Assembly (NCBI GenBank): GCA_047602575.1
Contig: JASGGY010000003.1
Span: 744,001 to 808,000, forward strand
DNA from: UBA1366 sp047602575
GTDB lineage: Bacteria > Bacillota > Clostridia > Oscillospirales > Ruminococcaceae
Length of the DNA: 64,000 nt
Reading direction: 5' to 3'
A model generated the notes under the pieces. It searched no databases and was not told where the DNA came from. It was given only the letters and a program-made list of their open reading frames with translations. Each line of letters starts with the position of its first letter. Positions within the stretch are counted from its first letter, which is position 1. Shown here piece by piece: positions 34,174 through 41,650 of the stretch. Position numbers and translations under genes: made by a program.

Positions 34174-34202
34174 TTGACAAAACGGCGGTTTTGCGGTAAA
34201 CT
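34174..34202 (+). promoter_or_regulatory. Promoter of the acn operon
   Basis: TTGACA (34174-34179), 17-bp spacer, TAAACT (34197-34202). Confidence 0.72.
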
Positions 34203-34248
34203 ATAAGGTGTTATAAAATTAAAAAGAATGGCGAAAGGAATTTTCAAG

Positions 34249-36186
34249 ATGGGATTGACTTTAACCGAAAAAATTCTCAAAGCGCATCTGGTTGACGGCG
34301 AATTTACAAAGGGCACGGAAATCGGCATCCGCATTGACCAAACACTGACGCAGGACGCGACCGGCACGATGGCTTACCTCGAATTCGAGGCGATGGGTGT
34401 GCCGCGCGTGAAAACCGAACGCTCGGTTGCATACATCGACCACAACACTCTCCAGTCGGGTTTTGAAAACGCGGACGACCACCGCTTCATCGGCTCGGTG
34501 GCGAAAAAGCACGGCATTTATTTCTCGCGGCCGGGCAACGGCATCTGTCATCAGGTTCACCTTGAGCGCTTCGGCGCACCGGGAAAAACCCTCATCGGCT
34601 CGGACAGCCACACCCCCACCGGCGGCGGCATCGGCATGATTGCAATCGGCGCGGGCGGACTGGACGTTGCCGTGGCGATGGGCGGCGGCGCTTATTATAT
34701 CACCTATCCAAAAATTGTGAAAGTTGCGCTGACCGGCGCGCTTTCCCCTTGGGTGGCGGCGAAGGACGTGATTCTGGAAGTTCTGCGCAGGCTCACCGTG
34801 AAGGGCGGCGTGGGAAAAGTCATCGAATACTGCGGTGCGGGCGTGAAAACGCTGACTGTGCCCGAGCGCGCGACGATCACCAACATGGGCGCGGAGCTTG
34901 GCGCGACCACCTCTGTTTTCCCGTCGGACGAAGAAACCTTATCCTTCCTCAAAGCACAGGGCAGAGCGGATGTCTGGGCTGCGCTTTCCGCAGACGACGA
35001 CGCGGTATATGACGAGGTGGTCGAAATCGACCTTTCCACGCTCGAACCGCTCGCAGCCTGTCCGCATTCCCCCGACAGCATCAAAACCGCGTCGGCACTC
35101 TCCGGCATGAAAATCGATCAGGTCTGCATCGGCTCCTGCACCAACTCCTCGCTGATGGATATGATGAAGGTTGCGCATATTCTCAAAGGAAAAACCGTGC
35201 ATCCCGATGTTTCGCTCTCCATCGCGCCCGGCTCAAAGCAGGTGCTGAATATGATGGCACAGAGCGGACTGCTCGCGGATATGATCGACACGGGCGCAAG
35301 AATCCTCGAATCTGCGTGCGGGCCTTGCATCGGCATGGGACAGTCGCCCAACTCCGGCGGCATCTCGCTGCGGACATTCAACCGCAACTTTGAGGGACGC
35401 TCCGGCACAAAGGACGGACAGGTTTATCTCGTTTCGCCCGAGCTTGCCGCTGCTTCCGCGCTCACGGGCGTTTTCACCGACCCGCGTACGCTTGGCGAAA
35501 TGCCGTGCTTCACCATGCCCGACGCGTTTGTGATCAACGACAACATGATTGTTCCGCCCGCCGCCGAAGCCGATATGGACGGCGTGGAAATCCTGCGCGG
35601 GCCGAACATCAAGCCCTTCCCGACCACAACGCCGCTCGATGCTTCCGTTGAAGCCTCCGTGTCGCTCAAGGTCGGCGACAACATCACCACCGACCACATC
35701 ATGCCCGCGGGTGCGAAAATCCTCCCACTGCGCTCGAATATTCCGGCGATCTCTAAATACTGCTTTGCCGTGTGCGACGAGGGCTTCCACGACCGCGCGC
35801 TGGCGCTGGGCAAGAGCATCATCGTCGGCGGCTCAAACTACGGGCAGGGTTCTTCCCGCGAGCACGCGGCACTTGCGCCGCTGCATCTGGGCGTAAAGGC
35901 GGTTCTGGTGAAAAGCTTTGCGCGGATTCACCGCTCGAACCTGATCAACGCCGGCATCCTGCCTCTGACCTTTGAGAGCGAAGCGGATTATGAGCAGATC
36001 GCGCAGGGCGACATTCTTGTGCTCAAAGACATCCGCGCGAACATCGAAGCCGGCGCGCCGCTGACCGTTTTCAATCAAACCACCGGAAAAGAAATTCCCG
36101 TTTCCTGCGCGCTGTCCGGCAGGGCGAAGGACATCATCCTCGCAGGCGGACTGCTCAGCTACACCCGCGCGCAGCTGGAACGGTAA
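34249..36186 (+). CDS. acn: Aconitate hydratase
   Basis: A 645-aa [4Fe-4S] enzyme that interconverts citrate and isocitrate. Substrate-site and cluster motifs: GSDSHTPTGGGIGM, GSCTNSSLMDM with the first cluster cysteine, and ACGPCIGMGQSPNSGG with the other two. The C-terminal swivel domain shows GGSNYGQGSSREHAALAP. The length fits the shorter bacterial/mitochondrial-like class. AAAGGAA lies eight bases before the ATG at 34249, which is preferred over the ATG at 34228. It leads an acn-(hypothetical)-icd-rex run. Citrate synthase is not in the window. Confidence 0.95.
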   Translation: MGLTLTEKILKAHLVDGEFTKGTEIGIRIDQTLTQDATGTMAYLEFEAMGVPRVKTERSVAYIDHNTLQSGFENADDHRFIGSVAKKHGIYFSRPGNGICHQVHLERFGAPGKTLIGSDSHTPTGGGIGMIAIGAGGLDVAVAMGGGAYYITYPKIVKVALTGALSPWVAAKDVILEVLRRLTVKGGVGKVIEYCGAGVKTLTVPERATITNMGAELGATTSVFPSDEETLSFLKAQGRADVWAALSADDDAVYDEVVEIDLSTLEPLAACPHSPDSIKTASALSGMKIDQVCIGSCTNSSLMDMMKVAHILKGKTVHPDVSLSIAPGSKQVLNMMAQSGLLADMIDTGARILESACGPCIGMGQSPNSGGISLRTFNRNFEGRSGTKDGQVYLVSPELAAASALTGVFTDPRTLGEMPCFTMPDAFVINDNMIVPPAAEADMDGVEILRGPNIKPFPTTTPLDASVEASVSLKVGDNITTDHIMPAGAKILPLRSNIPAISKYCFAVCDEGFHDRALALGKSIIVGGSNYGQGSSREHAALAPLHLGVKAVLVKSFARIHRSNLINAGILPLTFESEADYEQIAQGDILVLKDIRANIEAGAPLTVFNQTTGKEIPVSCALSGRAKDIILAGGLLSYTRAQLER

Positions 36187-36221
36187 CACGGTTTTTACAA
36201 CCGGTAAAGAGGGCAGTTTCA

Positions 36222-36962
36222 ATGGCTGATCACAATCGCAAGCCCCCGCGCAACACGGACGACAAATCGTATTTCAACGCCGAAATCTGGCGCAGCACCA
36301 AGGGCATCCGGCAGGCAGCCGCCCCTGCCTCCCGCAAGCTTTCTCAAGCCCCGAAACGTCCGGCGGCGCGCAAGTCCGTACCGGCAAAACCACAGGTGCG
36401 ACCCGCGCCCTTGCGCGAGCATCCGGCGGTGCAGTCCGACTCCGCGCGGACAAGAACCGTCCCGCACCCCCGCGCGACTCCCGCAAAGCGCAGGGCGATG
36501 AGCCGGCAGATGATGCTGGCGCTGATCATTGTGTTTGTCATCGCGGCGGTGCTGGCGGTGCTCGGCGCGATGAAGCTCATCGGGGTGTTTTCCGGCGAAT
36601 ATGAAACTGCGGACGCGTTTTTCGCCGACCGGGACGGCGCGGACGAGCTGGGACGGATCACGCTTGACGGCGGCGTACTGTGCGTTTACCAGTCCGACGG
36701 AAAGGTCTGCGGCGCTTATTTGGAAAAAACCGACGACGGCAAGCTCCGCGCGCGACAGGACAACTGGCTTGTCAACATCGAGCCGCATTCGGACGATTAC
36801 GGCAAGACAAAGCAACGCGAAGCGGGCGAGCTGCGCTTCACCGCGCGGCTTTCCGGAAACAGCGGCAGCGCGGAGTTTGAAAAGCTGGGCGCGGTTTCAA
36901 ACGTGTATGACCTTCCCGACAACGACGATAATGTGATTGTCTGGTATTGGTACGAAACCTGA
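36222..36962 (+). CDS. Hypothetical single-pass membrane protein between acn and icd
   Basis: A 246-aa protein, unrecognised. The first 90 residues are basic, Pro/Ala/Arg-rich and probably disordered in the cytoplasm. One transmembrane segment follows (about 94-117, LIIVFVIAAVLAVLGAMKL). The extracytoplasmic domain of about 125 residues is acidic. It sits in the same direction between two TCA-cycle genes, so it is probably cotranscribed, but nothing links it to metabolism. Confidence 0.7.
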   Translation: MADHNRKPPRNTDDKSYFNAEIWRSTKGIRQAAAPASRKLSQAPKRPAARKSVPAKPQVRPAPLREHPAVQSDSARTRTVPHPRATPAKRRAMSRQMMLALIIVFVIAAVLAVLGAMKLIGVFSGEYETADAFFADRDGADELGRITLDGGVLCVYQSDGKVCGAYLEKTDDGKLRARQDNWLVNIEPHSDDYGKTKQREAGELRFTARLSGNSGSAEFEKLGAVSNVYDLPDNDDNVIVWYWYET

Positions 36963-37009
36963 CACGGCGCGGATTCCCGCGCGGTCTGATATAGGAAAGG
37001 ATGAACGGC

Positions 37010-38221
37010 ATGGCGAAAATTGAGATGAAAACCCCGCTGGTGGAGATGGACGGAGATGAGATGACACGCGTCATCTGGCAGATGATCAAGGACGTTCTGA
37101 TTCTCCCCCACGTGGATTTAAAAACGGAATATTACGATCTGGGGCTGACCTACCGCAACGAAACCGACGACAAGGTAACTTTCGACAGCGCTTATGCCGC
37201 AAAAAAATACGGCGTCGCCGTCAAATGCGCAACCATCACCCCCAACGCCGAGCGGATGCCCGAATACAACCTCAAGGAAATGTGGAAGTCCCCCAACGGC
37301 ACGATCCGTGCCATTTTAGACGGAACGGTTTTCCGCAAGCCCATCATCGTCAAGGGCATCACGCCGTTCATCCCCACGTGGACAAAGCCCATCACCATCG
37401 CCCGCCATGCCTACGGCGATGTTTATAAGAACACCGAAATCCGCACGGAGGGCGCGGGAAAAGCCGAGCTGGTTTTCACCGACACAAACGGCAACGAAAC
37501 CCGCCGGCTGATTCAGGAATTCTCCGGCGACGGCATCATTCAGGGCATTCACAACACCGACGAGAGCATCGCAAGCTTCGCGCGCGCGTGCTTTAATTAC
37601 GCCGTTGACCAGAAGGAGGACCTCTGGTTCGCCACAAAGGATACAATTTCCAAAACCTATGACCACCGCTTCAAAGATATCTTCAACGACGTGTTCGCGG
37701 CGGAATACAAGGAGCAATTTGACGCGGCGGGGATCGAATATTTCTACACCCTCATCGACGACGCGGTCGCCCGCGTGATCCGCTCAAACGGCGGCTATAT
37801 CTGGGCTTGCAAGAATTACGACGGCGATGTGATGAGCGATATGGTCGCGACGGCTTACGGCTCGCTCGGCATGATGACCTCGGTGCTGGTTTCCCCCGAC
37901 GGCATTTATGAATACGAAGCCGCGCACGGCACGGTACAGCGCCATTATTACAAGCACCTCAAGGGCGAAAAAACCTCGACCAACTCTGTGGCAACGATTT
38001 TCGCATGGACGGGCGCTTTAAGAAAACGCGGCGAGCTGGATGCGATTCCCGCGCTGTGTGACTTTGCGGACAAGCTCGACAAGGCGACGATCCAAACCAT
38101 CGAGGGCGGCGTGATGACGGGTGATCTGTACGTCATGTCCACGCTTGACAACAAGCGCTCGGTCGGCACGGAGGAATTTCTCACCGAAATCGGCGCGCGG
38201 CTCAACGCGATGATGCAGTAA
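37010..38221 (+). CDS. icd: NADP-dependent isocitrate dehydrogenase, eukaryotic-like type
   Basis: A 403-aa enzyme that oxidises isocitrate to 2-oxoglutarate. It belongs to the homodimeric type found in eukaryotes and some bacteria (start KIEMKTPLVEMDGDEMTRVIW; KSPNGTIRAILDGTVFR substrate loop; the metal-binding Asp in KNYDGDVMSD; and the cofactor region YEAAHGTVQRHYYKH). The ATG at 37010 has GGAAAGG nine bases upstream, better placed than the ATG at 37001. With acn it supplies 2-oxoglutarate for glutamate synthesis and for the NifI nitrogen signal. Confidence 0.95.
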   Translation: MAKIEMKTPLVEMDGDEMTRVIWQMIKDVLILPHVDLKTEYYDLGLTYRNETDDKVTFDSAYAAKKYGVAVKCATITPNAERMPEYNLKEMWKSPNGTIRAILDGTVFRKPIIVKGITPFIPTWTKPITIARHAYGDVYKNTEIRTEGAGKAELVFTDTNGNETRRLIQEFSGDGIIQGIHNTDESIASFARACFNYAVDQKEDLWFATKDTISKTYDHRFKDIFNDVFAAEYKEQFDAAGIEYFYTLIDDAVARVIRSNGGYIWACKNYDGDVMSDMVATAYGSLGMMTSVLVSPDGIYEYEAAHGTVQRHYYKHLKGEKTSTNSVATIFAWTGALRKRGELDAIPALCDFADKLDKATIQTIEGGVMTGDLYVMSTLDNKRSVGTEEFLTEIGARLNAMMQ

Positions 38222-38282
38222 ACTTCTAACGATAAACAGAAAGCGAGGCGCAGCCCGCCGCGATGCGGTTCGGGTAACGGAT

Positions 38283-38918
38283 ATGTCAAAGAACGGATTG
38301 ATTTCGACCTCGGTCATCAAGCGGCTGCCCCGCTATTACCGGTTTCTGGGGGAGCTGCTGCGGCAGAATGTGGTGCGGATATCTTCGCGCGAGCTTGCCG
38401 TGATCATGAAGGTGACGGCTTCCCAGATCCGACAGGATCTCAACTGCTTCGGCGGCTTTGGTCAGCAGGGCTACGGCTATAATGTGTCGGAGCTGCACAA
38501 CGAAATCGGCAAGATTCTCGGCGTGGACAAGTGCTTCCCGACCATCCTCATCGGCGCGGGAAATCTAGGGCGCGCCATCGCGACACACATCAATTTTGAG
38601 ACGCGCGGCTGCCGGCTCATCGGTATTTTTGACGTCAATTCCGCCATCGTCGGCGAGGAGGTTTCGGGCATTGCGATTTCACCGACGGCGGAGCTGGAAG
38701 CATTCTGCGCCACGCACAGCCCGCAGGTTGCGGTGCTCTGTATTCCAAAAGCCACCACGCAGATCATCGCCGACCAGCTCGTGCGGCTTGGCATCAAGGC
38801 GTTCTGGAATTTCAGCCACTACGATTTAAGCCTTGCCTTTGAGAACATCGCGGTGGAAAACGTCCACTTAGGCGACAGCCTGCTGACGCTGACCTACGGC
38901 GTCAACAACCTCAAATAA
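38283..38918 (+). CDS. rex: Redox-sensing repressor Rex
   Basis: A 211-aa repressor that senses the NADH/NAD ratio. The N-terminal winged helix (about 1-80, with ISSRELAVIMKVTASQIRQDL and GQQGYGYNV) binds DNA. The Rossmann domain begins at ILIGAGNLGRAI, and a C-terminal swapped helix is implied by the YDLSLAFENIAVENVHLGDSLL end. High NADH releases it from DNA, which switches on fermentation genes. A probable operator lies upstream of adhE, 2.6 kb away. It follows icd by 61 bases and ends at a strong terminator. Confidence 0.94.
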   Translation: MSKNGLISTSVIKRLPRYYRFLGELLRQNVVRISSRELAVIMKVTASQIRQDLNCFGGFGQQGYGYNVSELHNEIGKILGVDKCFPTILIGAGNLGRAIATHINFETRGCRLIGIFDVNSAIVGEEVSGIAISPTAELEAFCATHSPQVAVLCIPKATTQIIADQLVRLGIKAFWNFSHYDLSLAFENIAVENVHLGDSLLTLTYGVNNLK

Positions 38919-38925
38919 CAAAAGC

Positions 38926-38963
38926 CCCCGCTTCCGGATTGAACCGGAGGCGGGGTGATTTTT
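38926..38963. terminator. Terminator between rex and the convergent lipoprotein gene
   Basis: A 12-bp stem (38926-38937 with 38944-38955) with a T-run to the right. It ends the acn-icd-rex transcript. Confidence 0.85.
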
Positions 38964-39392
38964 TTATGCCTGAGCCTGATAGCAGAGGATATACGCGTCG
39001 TCCGCGTCGTTGAGGCGATAGACGTTTTTGGAACCCTTCGGGTTGGCGAACACGCCGGCGCTACGGTAGTCGCCGCTGTAGTTGTAGAACACCTCGAACA
39101 CATAGCAGTCCATGTTGTTGACCGACTTTTCGCCGAGATAGCCGAACTCGCGCACGCAGCCGTCGTCTTTTTCCAGCACCTTATCCGCTGCGCAGGTGAC
39201 GTTCTCCAGCTCGTCGCAGGCATCCTCCGGAACGGGCGAAAATTCGTCCTTGACCTGTTGGATATCCACTGGATTCTGGGTCGCCAGACTGCCGGTGGGT
39301 CTTGCCGCTTCGGCATTGGTATCCTGTCCGGAACAAGCCGTCGCAAGCGCTGCGCAAAGCAGCATCGCCAAAAGCAAACTTAGTTTCTTCAA
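38964..39392 (-). CDS. Hypothetical lipoprotein (TTG start)
   Basis: A 142-aa secreted lipoprotein, unrecognised. The signal peptide ends in the lipobox LATAC (Cys20). The mature part contains four further cysteines (CDELENVTC, CVREFG, DCYVFEVFYNYSG), so disulfides are possible. The frame opens with TTG at 39392 after AAAGGACGG; no ATG in frame fits a signal peptide. It follows the lipoprotein gene at 39427 by 34 bases and probably shares its transcript. Confidence 0.72.
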   Translation of the reverse strand: MKKLSLLLAMLLCAALATACSGQDTNAEAARPTGSLATQNPVDIQQVKDEFSPVPEDACDELENVTCAADKVLEKDDGCVREFGYLGEKSVNNMDCYVFEVFYNYSGDYRSAGVFANPKGSKNVYRLNDADDAYILCYQAQA

Positions 39393-39426
39393 ACTCTCAT
39401 CCGTCCTTTCACATCGCGCCGGTGCG

Positions 39427-40179
39427 TCAGCCGAGCTTTTTCTTCAGCTCATCCGCAGTCAACAGCACGCTTTCGGTCTTAACCAGCTCGCCGCTCTCAT
39501 CCACCTCGTACCGCGTCAGGCGGAATTGATCGCCCTCCGCCGCAACGGTGGTTTTCTGGATGATCACAAGCTTACCGTCGTTATACTGGTATACTTCGGT
39601 CACGCTGTCCGTCGCGCTGACCTTGTCTACGCTGGTGATGGTGTGGCTCTCGGCGTCGGGCTGCGGGGAAATCAGCGCGGAGAACGACGCGTTGTAAACA
39701 AACTCGTTCTCGTCGGTGTCATACAGCCACACGCTGTAAAGCACATTCGGTGTGCCATAGCTGGTGTTGACGCGCAGGTCGTCCTGTCCGTCAAAATCGA
39801 GATCCGCAGCCTCCAGAAAGCTTTCATCCTCCGGCAGCTCCGTGGAGATGGTCAGCGTCTGGAGTACTTCGCCGGTGCCGGCATCCGTCACCGTAACGGT
39901 TTTACCTGAAAGCACGGCTTTCATGCGCGGGATCGTCCTGACCGACGGGGCGATGTCCGCGGATTTCTCTCCGCTGAGCGTCACCGCGGCGGTGGTGGTT
40001 GCGGCGGTCGACGTTGGCGGTGCGGTTGTCGTGGTCGTCGCAGCGGTTGTGCCGGCGGTCGTGACCGCGGAGGTTCCCTCCGGCGCGTTGCTCACGGCGG
40101 AATCGGACGCATTTCCGCAGCCGGCGGCGGTCAGTGCAAGCGCGACACAGAAAGCCGCGGTGAAAATTTTACGGTTCAT
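39427..40179 (-). CDS. Lipoprotein with VCBS-like domain
   Basis: A 250-aa lipoprotein. The signal peptide ends at AAGC (Cys21) and is followed by a Thr/Ala-rich linker of about 40 residues. The domain contains the calcium-site-like motif AADLDFDGQDDLRV and a VWLYDTDENEFVYN segment, which match XAC2610/VCBS-like surface proteins of clostridia. The function is unknown. It has its own promoter at 40279-40307 and leads a two-gene unit. Confidence 0.78.
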   Translation of the reverse strand: MNRKIFTAAFCVALALTAAGCGNASDSAVSNAPEGTSAVTTAGTTAATTTTTAPPTSTAATTTAAVTLSGEKSADIAPSVRTIPRMKAVLSGKTVTVTDAGTGEVLQTLTISTELPEDESFLEAADLDFDGQDDLRVNTSYGTPNVLYSVWLYDTDENEFVYNASFSALISPQPDAESHTITSVDKVSATDSVTEVYQYNDGKLVIIQKTTVAAEGDQFRLTRYEVDESGELVKTESVLLTADELKKKLG

Positions 40180-40278
40180 TCAGGTTCTCCTGACGCTCCG
40201 GAAAAAGCGGAGCGGATTATGCAAAGTCGGTTGATTTGTTGTATGACAAAGCGATGTTAAACGGTTCTTACCAAACAA

Positions 40279-40307
40279 TATTATAGCACCATGTAAATCC
40301 TTTGTAA
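40279..40307 (-). promoter_or_regulatory. Promoter of the lipoprotein pair
   Basis: Minus strand TTTACA (40307-40302), 17-bp spacer, TATAAT (40284-40279). Confidence 0.78.
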
Positions 40308-40330
40308 AGCTTGTGCAAAGAAAATTAGAA

Positions 40331-40368
40331 AAAAGCCCGCCGATTTGTAAAAACCAGCGGGCCTTTTT
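40331..40368. terminator. Terminator after the phosphotransferase-like gene
   Basis: GCCCGC / GCGGGC stem with A-runs on the left and T-runs on the right. Confidence 0.75.
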
Positions 40369-40395
40369 GTGCAATTTAACCAATTCCCATCGACA

Positions 40396-41154
40396 CTATT
40401 CGTAATCGACCACATCGATCCAGCGCATCAGCAGATCCTTTTCCTCGGGCTTATTCTTGATCAATTGTGCGGATGCCACAATCGGCAGCCACGCCTGTAC
40501 ATAGCGCTTGGAGGTGCGGCTTCTCTGGCAGAATTTATCCAGATACAGCTCGGCGGCTTCCGGATAATGCAGGCACAACAGCAGATACGTCCGCGCCACG
40601 TCCGCGGAAGCGTTGCCCTGCCGCGCGTTGCTCCAGTCGAGCACGAACACGCCGTCGTCGTTGATCACGACTTCTTTCGGCGAAAAATTGTTGTGGCAAA
40701 GCTTGATGTGCTTGGGCATACTGTCAAGGCGCGTGAGCAGCTCGTATTTTTTGATCTCATCAATCTGCCCAAGGCTCTTGATCTGGCGCGACATTTTGTC
40801 CTTGAGCTTGCTTAAAAGGGGCATATACTGCTCGTGGTATTCGGTCTGGATGTCAATGAGCTGGTTGACATAAAGCTCGAGCTTCGACGGATTTTCCTTC
40901 ATCAGCTGGAACATCGTCTTGCCCTCAATCCAGTCAAGGGTGATCGCCCATTTTCCGTCGATACGCGAAACCTCGCGCACGATGGGCATCATGATTGCTG
41001 AATTGACCATCGTCGTTTCCACCCGCGCGTGCGTCAGCGCGGCATAAAGGCACTTTTCTTTTAAATCCTCACTCTTATAAATGCGGATCGCTTTGTCCCC
41101 CTCGTGGAACAGGTCATAGCCGTCGCCGGACGCGACATAGGTTCGTTCGCTCAT
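40396..41154 (-). CDS. APH-family phosphotransferase homologue with altered active site
   Basis: A 252-aa protein of the aminoglycoside phosphotransferase/choline kinase fold. The region LCHNNFSPKEVV stands where active family members carry a His-x-Asp...Asn catalytic loop; here the aspartate is Asn and the later Asn is Val. The metal-binding VLDWSNARQGNASADVART is kept. It may be an inactive pseudokinase or use a changed mechanism. The ATG at 41154 has AAGGAG seven bases upstream, preferable to the ATG at 41160. It is a single-gene unit with its own promoter. Confidence 0.78.
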   Translation of the reverse strand: MSERTYVASGDGYDLFHEGDKAIRIYKSEDLKEKCLYAALTHARVETTMVNSAIMMPIVREVSRIDGKWAITLDWIEGKTMFQLMKENPSKLELYVNQLIDIQTEYHEQYMPLLSKLKDKMSRQIKSLGQIDEIKKYELLTRLDSMPKHIKLCHNNFSPKEVVINDDGVFVLDWSNARQGNASADVARTYLLLCLHYPEAAELYLDKFCQRSRTSKRYVQAWLPIVASAQLIKNKPEEKDLLMRWIDVVDYE

Positions 41155-41237
41155 ATTCATTCTCCTTCCCTCCGCAGTGCAGAGCAGTTGTTTTAAAATT
41201 GTAAATAAGAGATAATCGTTTTGTTTTGGTTGTCTAT

Positions 41238-41266
41238 ATTATACTACCATAACGGCGTAATGTCAA
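41238..41266 (-). promoter_or_regulatory. Promoter of the phosphotransferase-like gene
   Basis: Minus strand TTGACA (41266-41261), 17-bp spacer, TATAAT (41243-41238). Confidence 0.85.
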
Positions 41267-41428
41267 TAACTTTTTATCAATTCGCTATTTTTAAGTTTTT
41301 GTATGCGATTCGTTCATTATTGATATTTATATTCCGCATTTCCGCCCGTTGGAGAATAAAACCTGCACAAAGGCACAAAGTATCTTTGTACAATTTTGAC
41401 AAGCGCACCCGTATTTCCACTAAGTCGG

Positions 41429-41457
41429 TTGACAATCACCGGTGCTTTGTTTATAAT
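41429..41457 (+). promoter_or_regulatory. Upstream promoter P1 of adhE
   Basis: TTGACA (41429-41434), 17-bp spacer, TATAAT (41452-41457). Confidence 0.8.
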
Positions 41458-41505
41458 GAATAAGACAGAGCGCGGTTTTTCGGTAAATATCGTGGATTTG
41501 CGAGA

Positions 41506-41534
41506 TTGACAAAAAAATAACAATCTGCTATAAT
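41506..41534 (+). promoter_or_regulatory. adhE: Promoter P2 of adhE with probable Rex operator
   Basis: TTGACA (41506-41511), 17-bp spacer, TATAAT (41529-41534). The 18 bases from 41506, TTGACA-N6-ATAACAA in outline, match the Rex consensus TTGTTAA-N4-TTAACAA at all but three defined positions and cover the -35 box. A rex gene lies 2.6 kb upstream, and adhE is a well-known Rex target. Confidence 0.72.
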
Positions 41535-41540
41535 GAAATT

Positions 41541-41650
41541 GCAGCAGAGAGAAAATTCATTATCCGGCTGTTCGACAGCAGAAGCCGTGTCATGGTGCAG
41601 CCAATCGGGTTCTGCACTGCAAAATTTAATGAATATAACGGAGGTTTATT
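41541..41650 (+). promoter_or_regulatory. Structured 5' leader of adhE
   Basis: ATTCATTA (41555-41562) can pair with TAATGAAT (41627-41634) just before the CGGAGG ribosome binding site. Inside it two hairpins form: CTGT-TCG-ACAG (41568-41578) and GTGCAG/CTGCAC (41595-41600 with 41612-41617). The three-way layout is not a known family to me. Confidence 0.5.
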
